DNA of 64,000 nucleotides from Streptomyces genisteinicus (GTDB lineage Bacteria > Actinomycetota > Actinomycetes > Streptomycetales > Streptomycetaceae). The translations under genes were made by a program, and so were the position numbers. The stretch spans positions 3,077,501 through 3,141,500 of the forward strand of contig NZ_CP060825.1 in NCBI RefSeq assembly GCF_014489615.1, written 5' to 3'. Numbering within the stretch: position 1 is the stretch's first letter; every line of letters starts with the position of its first letter. This document shows positions 47,537 through 55,746 of the stretch, in pieces. The notes beneath the pieces are model-generated. The model did not search any database. It worked only from the letters and a program-made list of their open reading frames with translations, and had not been told where the DNA came from.

Positions 47537-47983
47537 TCAGCCGTCCAGCGGCTCCGGACGGCCGGTCCCGCCTTCCAGCAGCTCCGGACGGTCGGCGAGG
47601 CCGGCGAGGTGTCCGGCCGGGTCGGCGATCAGCCTGCGCGAGGTGAGATCGAGCATCCCCGCCACTCCGGTGATCTCCGCCGCCACCGTGCCGTCCTCCT
47701 TGACGATGCGCTGCTCGACCCGGAAGGTCTTCCCCTCGCCGTAGACGAACCGGCAGCTGATCCGCACCCGGTCGCCGCCGCGCAGTTCGCGTGCGTACTT
47801 CACCGTCACTTCGAGGGCGACCGGGCCGACGCCGCTCGCGAGCAGCTTCTCCTGGGACAGTCCCGCGGCACGCAGGAGCTCCCAGCGGGCGTGCTCGGCG
47901 TACTGGAGGTAGACGGCCTGGTTGAGGTGCCCCTGGGTGTCGAGTTCGTACCCGCGCACCGTCACATCGGCGAAGAAGGTCAT
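47537..47983 (-). CDS. 4HBT hot-dog acyl-CoA thioesterase
   Basis: The 148-residue protein is a YbgC-like hot-dog thioesterase: VRGYELDTQGHLNQAVYLQYAEHARWELL carries the catalytic Asp/His-loop pattern, followed by EVTVKYARELRGGDRVRI. ATG 47983 (MTFFADVTV) is the family start. The last 20 residues are a variable tail. It is divergent from the CBS gene. Confidence 0.85.
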   Translation of the reverse strand: MTFFADVTVRGYELDTQGHLNQAVYLQYAEHARWELLRAAGLSQEKLLASGVGPVALEVTVKYARELRGGDRVRISCRFVYGEGKTFRVEQRIVKEDGTVAAEITGVAGMLDLTSRRLIADPAGHLAGLADRPELLEGGTGRPEPLDG

Positions 47984-48119
47984 GCACAGCGCAACCTCGG
48001 CGGCCTTCGGCGCATTCCTGGCGCGCGCTTTTGAACCGGCGCGCGCGGGGCACTCGTCGCGGAGCGGACCGCGAACACGACCGAGAGAAAAGGAACCACT
48101 GCCGAGAAAGGGGTGTCCG

Positions 48120-48554
48120 ATGACCCACGAACTGTCCGCGAAGGACATCATGACGAGCGGCGCCGCGTGCGTGGGCGCCCACCAGACGCTTCAGGACGCC
48201 GCCCGGATGATGCGCGACCTCGATGTGGGCGCTCTGCCCATCTGTGGCGACAACAACCGGCTCACCGGGCTGGTCACCGACCGGGACATCGTCGTCCGCT
48301 GCTGCGCCGAAGGGGTCGACCCGGCCTCGGTGCAGGCGGGCACGCTCTCCGGCGAGCTGCACTGGGTGGACGCGGAGGCGAGCGCCTCGGACGTCCTGGA
48401 GATCATGGAGAGCAACCACATCAAGCGCCTGCCGGTGATCGACGTCCAGGGCGGCCACCGCCTGGTCGGCATGATCACGGAGGCGAACGTCGCCAAGAAC
48501 CTCAGCGACGCCCAGATCGCCGAATTCGCGACCCGGGTCTACGCGCAGGCGTAA
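48120..48554 (+). CDS. Paired CBS-domain protein
   Basis: The 144-residue protein is composed only of two CBS motifs (AKDIMTSGAACVGAHQTLQD, ALPICGDNNRLTGLVTDRDI; then VDAEASASDVLEIMESNHIK, RLPVIDVQGGHRLVGMIT). Such Bateman modules bind adenosyl ligands and are often stress-related in Streptomyces. ATG 48120 has GAGAAAGGGG upstream. Confidence 0.88.
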   Translation: MTHELSAKDIMTSGAACVGAHQTLQDAARMMRDLDVGALPICGDNNRLTGLVTDRDIVVRCCAEGVDPASVQAGTLSGELHWVDAEASASDVLEIMESNHIKRLPVIDVQGGHRLVGMITEANVAKNLSDAQIAEFATRVYAQA

Positions 48555-48586
48555 CGACCGCGCGGGCACAGCGACCCGGCAGTCGG

Positions 48587-48640
48587 GCGCACCGACCCGG
48601 CAACCGGGACGGGGCGCACCGACCCGGCCGCCGGGACGCG
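48587..48640. repeat. 27-bp non-coding tandem repeat
   Basis: gcgcaccgacccggc begins units at 48587 and 48614. It lies in the gap between the CBS and AhpD-like genes. Confidence 0.5.
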
Positions 48641-48698
48641 CACCTCTCCGGCGCGCACCGGGAGCCGACCGCCCCCGGCGCGCGCCGGGGCCGTCGCA

Positions 48699-49202
48699 TC
48701 ACGCCCGGACGAGCCGGTTGGCAAGCGTGGACATCGTGTACGCCCCGATGCCCATGACCACCTCCAGCGCGTTGCGCTCGGTGAACCCGTGCGACAGGAA
48801 GGCCTCGATCCGCTCCTCCTCGACGGCCCCGGCGGTGCGCAGGACGTCGAGGGTGAAGGTCCGCACCGCCTCCAGGCGCGGGTCGGGCAGAGCCTCCTGG
48901 GCGTGCAGTGCCGCCACGAGCGCGTCGTCGGCGTCGAGTCCGCGGAGGGCGGCCGTGTGGATGTCGACGCAGACCCGGCAGCCGTTGCGGACGGCGACGG
49001 TCATCACGACCGTCTCCCTGGCGAGGGGGTCGAGGGTGGTCCGCTCGAAGGCGGCGCTGAGCCGGAGGAATCCGTTCAGCAGGTCGGGCGAGGTGGCGAG
49101 GCGGGCGACCGCGGGCGGGACCGCGCCGAACCGGCGCTCCGTGGCCTCCATCGCGGGGCGCGAGTCGGCCGGGGCGGTGTCGAGCGTGTGCGTCACGAAC
49201 AC
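48699..49202 (-). CDS. AhpD-like / carboxymuconolactone decarboxylase family protein
   Basis: The 167-residue protein has the CMD core with redox motif NGCRVCVDIH (Cys75, Cys78, His82), as in AhpD alkylhydroperoxidases. It may reduce peroxides or act as a thiol oxidoreductase. GTG 49202 has AGGAG (49213-49209) six bases upstream. Only 14 bp separate it from the divergent MarR gene, so the two promoters overlap and the MarR probably controls it by a redox signal. Confidence 0.82.
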   Translation of the reverse strand: MFVTHTLDTAPADSRPAMEATERRFGAVPPAVARLATSPDLLNGFLRLSAAFERTTLDPLARETVVMTVAVRNGCRVCVDIHTAALRGLDADDALVAALHAQEALPDPRLEAVRTFTLDVLRTAGAVEEERIEAFLSHGFTERNALEVVMGIGAYTMSTLANRLVRA

Positions 49203-49216
49203 GACATGCTCCTAGA

Positions 49217-49762
49217 ATGGACAACATGGTTGACGACTCGGAAAAGGTAAACCAGGTTGTCGAAGCTCGCAAGGAGACTTCCGGGACGCCGTCACGGCCT
49301 CGGCCCGGACACGAGCTGCCCCTGCTGCTGTTCGCGGGCTTCCGTTCGCTGATCGACGCGCTGCACGCGCGCCTCGCCGAGCAGGGACACCCCGGCATCC
49401 GCCCGGCGCACGGCTTCGCCATGCAGGCGATCGGAGCCCACGGCGCGAGCGCCAGCGACATCGGCCGCAGGCTCGGGGTGTCCAAGCAGGCAGCGGGCAA
49501 GACCGTCGACCGCCTGGTCGCCCTGGGCTACGCGGAGCGCGCGGACGATCCTGCCGACGCGCGTCGCAAACTGATCCGCCTCACCCCGCACGGCCTGGAC
49601 GCGCTCGCCCGATCCGCGGCGGTCTTCGACGAGCTCCGGGCCGAGTGGGCGCGCACACTAGGCCCCGGCCGACTGGACGGCATCGAGGACGCCCTGCGTG
49701 CCGTGACGGGACCGGAGAGCTTCCGCCTGGACGCGGCGGGATGGCTGGGCGGCGGGGGCTGA
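49217..49762 (+). CDS. MarR-family regulator
   Basis: The 181-residue protein has a MarR winged HTH (QAIGAHGASASDIGRRLGVS, KQAAGKTVDRLVALGYAERA, DDPADARRKLIRLTPHG wing). Two starts are possible: ATG 49217 or ATG 49226. TAGAAT (49213-49218) would be a -10 placing the transcript start at ATG 49226, so a leaderless message is likely. An inverted repeat within the first codons (49222-49260) may be its own operator. Confidence 0.82.
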   Translation: MDNMVDDSEKVNQVVEARKETSGTPSRPRPGHELPLLLFAGFRSLIDALHARLAEQGHPGIRPAHGFAMQAIGAHGASASDIGRRLGVSKQAAGKTVDRLVALGYAERADDPADARRKLIRLTPHGLDALARSAAVFDELRAEWARTLGPGRLDGIEDALRAVTGPESFRLDAAGWLGGGG

Positions 49763-49894
49763 CGGACCCGGGAAGCCGCCGGCCGGCCGCACTGCGCCGG
49801 TGGGTGCTGACGTCGCGGCGGTGCTGACGTCGCCCGCGGCCAGGCGGCATCGCCGAGCTCCTGCCGGCCCGAGGCGGATACGCCTCCCGAACCC

Positions 49895-51151
49895 TCACAG
49901 CTTCGGCGGAGACGCCCGGTCCCATGCGTCGAGCATCAGCTTCCGGTCCAGTGTCGGGGCTTTCACAGCGACCGCGGAGCCAGGCGGGTCCTGGCACATC
50001 AGGACCCGCGCGGTGGGAAGCACGACCCCGCCCTCCAGCTCCCCGAGAAATATCAACTGACGGTCATGAAGCTGCTTCCGGTCACCGGGATGCATCACTC
50101 TGACCTCGCAATGCTGCTGCCCGAAGGCCGCAATGCCGGCAGCGGTGAAGCCGATCTCGTTCTTGTTCTCGGCGACCAACAGGCGCAGAGGCGTACGGCA
50201 GTCGGAGCGAACGGCCTGCACGAATCTCAGGAGCTTCGCAGGATTGACGGCCATGTAACGGTCCACCCAGATGGCCTCCGGCACACCCGACAGCAATCCG
50301 CAGAACGCTCTCACAGACTCCCTGAAATCGGCGGGCCATGTCGGGACCCGACCGTCCAAGGCAGCGCGCGCGGCTTCTGTGTGCAGCGCCCGCACGACTC
50401 CGTACCGCCGTTCAGCAGCCGGAACCACCAGGGGAGCAAGAGCTTCCGCTGCCAGATCATCGTCAGGCAGAAGCGCGGGACCATCGCGCAGCACACCCTT
50501 GATCCAACTGGCGGCCGCCCATGGAACATCCGCCACCCACGTGGGCGCGAGAATCTCGGCCGCATCGCGCACCTGATGCAATGCGGCACGCCCCAGGACA
50601 GGCGCAACCCTCGACAGGAGCGCGGTGTTGCCGCCCACGCTTGCCACCACGTCCGCTGAACAAGGGCAGCCCACCGCTGTGAAGTCTTCTCCGTCCGCGA
50701 TGGGCAGCGCGACCACGCGAGCGCGCGCCACCAGGGGGGATCCGGTGGAAACCAAGTGCATGTTGCGGCCCCACCGACCGGTCAGCAGCGCACCGGTGTC
50801 CAGCGCTTGGTCACCGTCCACCAGCAGCTTGAGCAGTTGGCGTTGGAGCCGGAGGCCGTTCGTGTTGCGCAGCGCATGCGGATAGTCGTCGAAGAGCAGT
50901 TGTGCCGCGCCATGCCGGTCCAGGGCCTCCGCGACGTCGACGTGAAAGGCGGTCGCCCGTTCTTCCTGGTTCGCCTCGGTGTAGGTACGCCCGCGGGTGC
51001 GAACGCTGGTGTCACCGAGCTCACGCGCGACCGCCTCCAGCAGGAAGGTCTTGCCAGAACCCGGCACTCCGCGGGCGATGACCGTCTCACCGTCTATCAA
51101 ATGCTCGCAGACCTGATTGACCCAACTGCGCTGGGAAGGTAGTAACCGCAT
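49895..51151 (-). CDS. P-loop ATPase with putative C-terminal PLD-like effector (accessory)
   Basis: The 418-residue protein has Walker A GVPGSGKT (28-35) and Walker B QLLFDDYP (84-91), preceding a helical STAND-like middle. A C-terminal region (about 300-400) contains MHPGDRKQLHDRQLIFLGEL and VLPTARVLMCQDPPGS. The LHDR segment (361-364) recalls MIT_C/PLD-like domains seen in bacterial conflict proteins, a tentative call. It is the second gene of a leftward pair, eight bases after the first. Codon 3 is TTA, requiring the bldA tRNA. Base composition is lower in GC than the neighbours, indicating transfer. Confidence 0.6.
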   Translation of the reverse strand: MRLLPSQRSWVNQVCEHLIDGETVIARGVPGSGKTFLLEAVARELGDTSVRTRGRTYTEANQEERATAFHVDVAEALDRHGAAQLLFDDYPHALRNTNGLRLQRQLLKLLVDGDQALDTGALLTGRWGRNMHLVSTGSPLVARARVVALPIADGEDFTAVGCPCSADVVASVGGNTALLSRVAPVLGRAALHQVRDAAEILAPTWVADVPWAAASWIKGVLRDGPALLPDDDLAAEALAPLVVPAAERRYGVVRALHTEAARAALDGRVPTWPADFRESVRAFCGLLSGVPEAIWVDRYMAVNPAKLLRFVQAVRSDCRTPLRLLVAENKNEIGFTAAGIAAFGQQHCEVRVMHPGDRKQLHDRQLIFLGELEGGVVLPTARVLMCQDPPGSAVAVKAPTLDRKLMLDAWDRASPPKL

Positions 51152-51159
51152 TCATGCCC

Positions 51160-52725
51160 TCACTTCAGCACGTGCTCACGCATGGCATGAATCCGCGGCG
51201 CCCAATTCTCATCAGTGATGCCGTACAGCATCAAGTGCGCCGCCATATCCGGTTCGCTCTCCGCCCATTCACGCGCATCCCGTTGCTCGTCGAGATCCCC
51301 CGACCACAGCAGCGGAAGCATGGCCGCCTCATCCCCGAACCAGTCGGCGAACGACTTCAGCACGTCCGCAACCTCTGTGCGCGGGGTGTTCGGCCCGCGG
51401 CGATGCAGAGTTTCCTGGAGCGCTTCCAAGGGAACGTGCCACGGAATGACATCGTCGGGGCGGGTACCTGCGGCAGCGGAGCAGGCCTTGCGGGTGAGCA
51501 AAGGGTGACCGCCGAATTCGCGGAACAGGAAATCGATGGTCGCCGGGTCCCGGTAGCGCAACCCCATACGCCTTCCGAGGCTGCGCACCATCTCCTGCAT
51601 CTCATCCTTCTTCATCGGCGACAAGAAGGACAGGCGGACGAACTTGTAGAGCAGGTTGTCCCGGCCGTCGAGGAGGGGTCGTTCGAAGATCGCCGGGTCC
51701 ACGCCGGCACATACGATGCCGATGCTGTCCTTTCCCTCGGCCTCGCGGCGCTGGATGACGCCACGAAGCTGGGTGAGGCAGCGCAGCAGCGCTCGCGCTT
51801 CCTCCTCATCCAGATTCGAACGGCCGCCTGGCCACGCCTGGTCGATCTCGTCGATGAAAAGCTCCAGGCGGCCGGGCAGCCCGTCGAGCAGGATGTCCAG
51901 ATCGTTCAGCCAGTGCGTCGAGATACTGGCTACGGGGTGAGGACGGCCGTCACGCGTGAGCGAGGTCAGTCGTGGGGCTGTTCCCGACGCGGCACGCACC
52001 AGTTTGTGGCACTCCACGAGCAGGCCCAGTTGGAACTGCTCGGCCGAGAGTCCACTGACGTCCAGACGGATCACGGGCTTGCCCTGCTCTGCCCTGTGCT
52101 TCTCGACGTAGTTCAGCAGCGAGGTCTTCCCGGCCTTGCGGAGCCCGAAGATTCCGACGGACTGCCCGCGGTCGAGGGCGAAATCAAGCTGCCGCACCTC
52201 GGCTCGACGCCCGTAGAATGCGGCAGGTTCGGTAATGGGCTTGGTCAGGTCGTAGTGATCATGGGTGACCATTACCTGCGCGATGCGCTCGCGTAAGCTT
52301 ATCGGCGCCCCATGCTCAATGAGCGCATTTGCGTCGACCGTTAAAATCGGCAGCTGCCCGCGACGACGGCGAACAAGGTTCTCCGCGCCCCCGTCCGGAG
52401 TGAGCAGGATCGCGAAGTCGGGATCCAGCCTCGCCTCACCCTTGCGCAACCGGTCAGCGATGATGTCGAGAGTCCGAGGCTCCACTCGCTCGTACGCGGC
52501 GGAGAGGCACAGCACTTCGAGATGCAGATCAAAGGTTTCCCGTACGTGCTCCGGCAGGGTGATGTAGATCCACCAGCGCCGGGCGTCCTTCGGATCCTCG
52601 ACAAACCGGTACGGCTCCGCACCCATCTCACGGAGAAGCTTGTTGAACTCTTTCCCCCCGGAAACCATCCGCTCGAACTTTGCCTTGTGCCCTGCGAGCA
52701 CTTGTTGGTTATGAGTGCTTGCCAC
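51160..52725 (-). CDS. STAND-like ATPase with unrecognised N-terminal domain (accessory)
   Basis: The 521-residue protein has an alpha/beta N-terminal domain (about 1-140; LHLEVLCLSAAYERVEPRTL, PDFAILLTPDG, LPILTVDANAL) that I do not recognise. It is followed by an archaeal-type AAA/STAND NTPase with Walker A GLRKAGKTS (194-202), Walker B LFIDEID (289-295) and a GGHPLLTR motif. TTA codons occur at residues 128 and 144. GTG 52725 has GAGAGG five bases upstream. It is the first gene of the pair. The combination of sensor-type ATPases and foreign codon use fits anti-phage or conflict systems, but this is inference. Confidence 0.65.
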   Translation of the reverse strand: MASTHNQQVLAGHKAKFERMVSGGKEFNKLLREMGAEPYRFVEDPKDARRWWIYITLPEHVRETFDLHLEVLCLSAAYERVEPRTLDIIADRLRKGEARLDPDFAILLTPDGGAENLVRRRRGQLPILTVDANALIEHGAPISLRERIAQVMVTHDHYDLTKPITEPAAFYGRRAEVRQLDFALDRGQSVGIFGLRKAGKTSLLNYVEKHRAEQGKPVIRLDVSGLSAEQFQLGLLVECHKLVRAASGTAPRLTSLTRDGRPHPVASISTHWLNDLDILLDGLPGRLELFIDEIDQAWPGGRSNLDEEEARALLRCLTQLRGVIQRREAEGKDSIGIVCAGVDPAIFERPLLDGRDNLLYKFVRLSFLSPMKKDEMQEMVRSLGRRMGLRYRDPATIDFLFREFGGHPLLTRKACSAAAGTRPDDVIPWHVPLEALQETLHRRGPNTPRTEVADVLKSFADWFGDEAAMLPLLWSGDLDEQRDAREWAESEPDMAAHLMLYGITDENWAPRIHAMREHVLK

Positions 52726-53053
52726 GTACGCCTCTCAGCGAGCCCAGTTTCCCGGATCGTACGCCGGGCGAGGCACAGCGGGTGGGTCTTTGAAGATTGT
52801 CACGTCACACCAACAGACCCACGTTCCTCAAGCCTCAGCCGCCCCACCCCTCACGGCCCTGCCGTCGCGCCGCCCCGCCGCCCCACCGCCCCGCCGTCGC
52901 TGCGCCAGGACATGGCCGCGCCGCTCCCGCACGGCATGCCGCCACGGCCGCCCCGCGAAGACGCGTCCGGCGGGAGCGCGGAGCCCCCGGCGGACGCGGG
53001 TCGGAGCCGGCCGGCCCCGGCGCCGGAAGGGTGCCGGGGCCGGGCGGCCGGGC
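52726..53053. other. 328-bp upstream region of the ATPase cassette
   Basis: No gene is seen. GTGGGTCT (52782-52789) and AGACCCAC (52815-52822) form an 8-bp inverted repeat about 60 bp upstream of the cassette, in DNA with intermediate GC. The composition returns to the genomic norm past about 52840. A terminator hairpin for the next gene lies at 53012-53042. Confidence 0.45.
53012..53042 (-). terminator. 10-bp hairpin terminator after the aldo/keto reductase
   Basis: cggccccggc (53012-53021) and gccggggccg (53033-53042) pair perfectly, 12 bp past the leftward reductase stop. Confidence 0.65.
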
Positions 53054-54043
53054 TCACCAGGCGAAGGCCTCCGGGGACGGGCCGGGGCCCGGGAAGATCT
53101 CGTCCAGGCCGGTCAGGACCTCGTCGCCCAGCTCCAGTTCGACCGCGCGCAGCGCCGACTCCAGCTGCTCCTGCGTCCGCGGGCCGACGATCGGACCCGT
53201 GACGCCCGGCCGGGTGAGCAGCCAGGCCAGGGCCGCCTCGCCCGGGGCGAGACCGTGCTTGTCGAGCAGGTCCTCGTACGCCTGCACCTTGTCGCGGACG
53301 GCCGTGTTCGCCAGGGCGTCAGCGCTGCGGCCGGTCGCCCGCCGCGCACCCTCGTTCTCCTTCTTGAGCACACCGCCGAGAAGTCCGCCGTGCAGCGGCG
53401 ACCAGGGGATGACCCCGAGCCCGTACTCCTGCGCGGCCGGGATGACCTCCATCTCGGCGCGCCGCTCGGCGAGGTTGTAGAGGCACTGCTCGCTGACGAG
53501 GCCGTACGAACCGACGCGCCGTGCCGCCTCGTTGGCCTGGGCGATCTTCCAGCCGGGGAAGTTGGACGACCCGGCGTAGAGGATCTTGCCCTGCGTGACC
53601 AGGACGTCGATCGCCTGCCAGATCTCCTCGACCGGGGTGCGGCGGTCGATGTGGTGGAACTGGTAGAGGTCGATGTGGTCCGTCCGGAGCCGCTTCAGCG
53701 AAGCGTCCACCGCACGGCGGATGTTGAGGGCGGAGAGACGGTCGTGGTTGGGCCACGGGTCGCCGTCGCCGGCCATGTTGCCGTACACCTTCGTGGCGAG
53801 CACGACCTTGTCCCTGCGGTCGCCGCCCTTGGCGAACCAGGAGCCGATGATCTCCTCGGTGCGGCCCTTGTTCTCGCCCCAGCCGTAGACGTTGGCCGTG
53901 TCGAAGAAGTTGACGCCCGCGGCGAGCGCGGAGTCCATGATCTCGTGACTGGTGGCCTCGTCCGTCTGGGGCCCGAAGTTCATCGTGCCGAGGACGAGCC
54001 GGCTGACCTTGAGTCCTGTGCGTCCGAGCTGCGTGTACTTCAT
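53054..54043 (-). CDS. Aldo/keto reductase
   Basis: The 329-residue TIM-barrel enzyme has the AKR tetrad: Asp and Tyr in NFFDTANVYGWG, Lys in VVLATKVYG, His in LYQFHHIDRRT. The NADPH-binding end includes GPIVGPRTQEQLESAL. It resembles the YajO/Tas-like or voltage-channel-beta-type AKRs. ATG 54043 matches the family start. The substrate is unknown. Confidence 0.9.
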   Translation of the reverse strand: MKYTQLGRTGLKVSRLVLGTMNFGPQTDEATSHEIMDSALAAGVNFFDTANVYGWGENKGRTEEIIGSWFAKGGDRRDKVVLATKVYGNMAGDGDPWPNHDRLSALNIRRAVDASLKRLRTDHIDLYQFHHIDRRTPVEEIWQAIDVLVTQGKILYAGSSNFPGWKIAQANEAARRVGSYGLVSEQCLYNLAERRAEMEVIPAAQEYGLGVIPWSPLHGGLLGGVLKKENEGARRATGRSADALANTAVRDKVQAYEDLLDKHGLAPGEAALAWLLTRPGVTGPIVGPRTQEQLESALRAVELELGDEVLTGLDEIFPGPGPSPEAFAW

Positions 54044-54060
54044 GAGTCCCTAGCCAACGC

Positions 54061-54078
54061 CTTCGAGCACGCTCGAAG
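54061..54078. promoter_or_regulatory. 18-bp inverted repeat upstream of the reductase
   Basis: cttcgagcacgctcgaag is an 8-bp inverted repeat with a two-base centre, 17 bp upstream of the leftward reductase start and close to TAGGGA (a -10-like element). It is a candidate operator. Confidence 0.45.
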
Positions 54079-54083
54079 CAAGA

Positions 54084-54108
54084 GCCGCCCGGGGGTCTCC
54101 CGGGCGGC
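54084..54108 (-). terminator. 10-bp hairpin between GDSL lipase and reductase
   Basis: gccgcccggg (54084-54093) and cccgggcggc (54099-54108) pair perfectly. It ends the leftward lipase transcript just after the stop at 54126. Confidence 0.7.
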
Positions 54109-54125
54109 CTTCCGGACCGTGCGGG

Positions 54126-55109
54126 TCAGCCCGCCAGGATGGCGTCCTCCAGCCGCTGGGCCACGTGCGCGTGGCCCTTGGCGTTGGGGTGAACCAGGGC
54201 GGGCACGGCCGGGAAGAGGCTGGTGTAGATCCCGTCCACCCAGTTCTGGCCGCCCGTCCGGTCGCACACGCTGTGGTCCTCGCCGCCCGCGTACACGTCG
54301 ACGAAGGTGTCCCCGTGGCTGGCGGTCACCTCGCGGATGATCCGGTTCAGCGGTTCCAGCAGCTCGGTACGGGCCCAGGTGAGGTCACCGTGGGTGATGG
54401 TGGCGAACTCCCGGAAGTCGCCGAAGGTGCACCGCGTCGCGTCCTCGGGGACCACGTGGGGGTAACCGACCGTGAGCACCCGGGCGTCGGGCGCCTTCGC
54501 GTGGATCGCCGTCAGCATCGCGTCGTACTCGCGGCGCACCCCGGCCAGCGTCGCCGGCAGGGTGGCGCCCAGTTCCTCCTCGCACGGGGCGCCGTTGTTG
54601 CCCTCGGCCAGGCCGAGCTCGACGCAGCGCTTGAGGACCGTGCCGAAGCCGGCGGAGTTGCCGCCGATGCCGACGGTGATCAGACCGGTCTGCGCGGGGA
54701 CCGATTCCAGCTGGGGCGCCACCTTCTCGAACGGCGCGTCCGGGTCGGGGCCGAGCAGCGGCTGCGGGCGGCCCAGCGGCTCGTGCGGCTCCTGCGCGAT
54801 GTGCCGGATCTCGGCGGCGCCGCAGCTGACGTTGCGCAGGTCGACCAGGGGGCCGAGCTCGCGCCGCACGACCTCGGGGTACGACTCGGTGGTACGGACG
54901 CAGCCGTCCCTCGGGGTCTCGAACTCCTCGCCGGCCGCCTGGATGACTCCGGCGGTGTACGAGTCGCCGAGTGCGACCCACTCCATCGGCGCCTGCGCCC
55001 GGGAACCGGGGGCGCCGGGGGACGCCTGCGTCGGAGTGACGGCGGTGGCGGCGAGCGCGGCGGCGGCGCCGAGGACGACGAAGCCGCTGCGGAGACGGAG
55101 TCGTGGCAC
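54126..55109 (-). CDS. Secreted GDSL/SGNH lipase
   Basis: The 327-residue protein has a Sec signal peptide (LRSGFVVLGAAAALAATAV, cleavage near TQA-S) followed by the SGNH blocks: ALGDSYTAG (Ser), SCGAAEI, GIGGNSAGF and LVHPNAKGHAHVA (His). Conserved Cys pairs suit an extracytoplasmic enzyme. It resembles the Streptomyces GDSL lipases and phospholipases. GTG 55109 is chosen for GGGAGA upstream; the upstream frame is not coding. Confidence 0.88.
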   Translation of the reverse strand: MPRLRLRSGFVVLGAAAALAATAVTPTQASPGAPGSRAQAPMEWVALGDSYTAGVIQAAGEEFETPRDGCVRTTESYPEVVRRELGPLVDLRNVSCGAAEIRHIAQEPHEPLGRPQPLLGPDPDAPFEKVAPQLESVPAQTGLITVGIGGNSAGFGTVLKRCVELGLAEGNNGAPCEEELGATLPATLAGVRREYDAMLTAIHAKAPDARVLTVGYPHVVPEDATRCTFGDFREFATITHGDLTWARTELLEPLNRIIREVTASHGDTFVDVYAGGEDHSVCDRTGGQNWVDGIYTSLFPAVPALVHPNAKGHAHVAQRLEDAILAG

Positions 55110-55650
55110 GGAACTCTCCCTGAGGTGCGGTCCGGGGCACGGCAGACCGCGACCACCCCCCGGAGGCACCCAGGTCGCGACCCTCCACACCAAGATCGCA
55201 ACTCTGTGTAGTCAACTCAATACCCCAGGGGGGTGATGTGCCGATCGCGGTGCGGAGGGTCCGACGATGGGTCCGACGACGTGGAGGGAGACTCCGTCAC
55301 CCACCTGGGAGGTGGGCGCCCCCGAGCGCGGGCGCCCCGCACCGGGGAGAGGTGGGCCGCTCCCGGCGAGCAGCACCGGAACGGCGGCCGCGCGGGCCGC
55401 ACGCGGGCGGCGCGAGCCAGGGGTCGGTGACCGCGGAACGGCGGCTCCGGAGCGGCCGGCCTTCGGGAACAGGGCCGGACACCAAAGCCAGGCACGAGGG
55501 ACCCGGCACGAAGGCCGCGGAGAGCGACCCCGGAACGAAGCCCGGCACCGCGGCCCGGGGCGGCAATCGTGCGCCGCGCTCCGCCGTCGGCGGACCGTGC
55601 CCGGCACATCCCGCCCGCACAGCCCGCCCGGCACGGTCCGCCGGAAGGGA
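55110..55650. other. 541-bp gene-free region
   Basis: It should contain the promoter of the leftward GDSL lipase; TTGACT (minus strand, 55220-55215) is a possible -35, but no good -10 follows. From about 55300 the DNA is low-complexity GC-rich with degenerate ggcacgaag repeats (55485-55560). Open frames here lack coding features. Confidence 0.4.
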
Positions 55651-55737
55651 TCAGCCGACGGCGGCGGCGACGGCGATGATCGCGAACATCAGCACCAGTG
55701 CGGCGGCCATGATCTGGTTACGGGTCTTCGGGTTCAC
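55651..55737 (-). CDS. 28-residue membrane microprotein
   Basis: GTG 55737 to TGA 55651 encodes a peptide that begins MNPKTRNQIMAAALVLMF and is one hydrophobic helix with a basic N-terminus, so it should insert with the N-terminus inside. It starts nine bases after the stop of the ThpR gene and is probably cotranscribed. No function is known to me. The short length makes it easy to miss. Confidence 0.5.
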   Translation of the reverse strand: MNPKTRNQIMAAALVLMFAIIAVAAAVG

Positions 55738-55746
55738 CCGCCGAGG

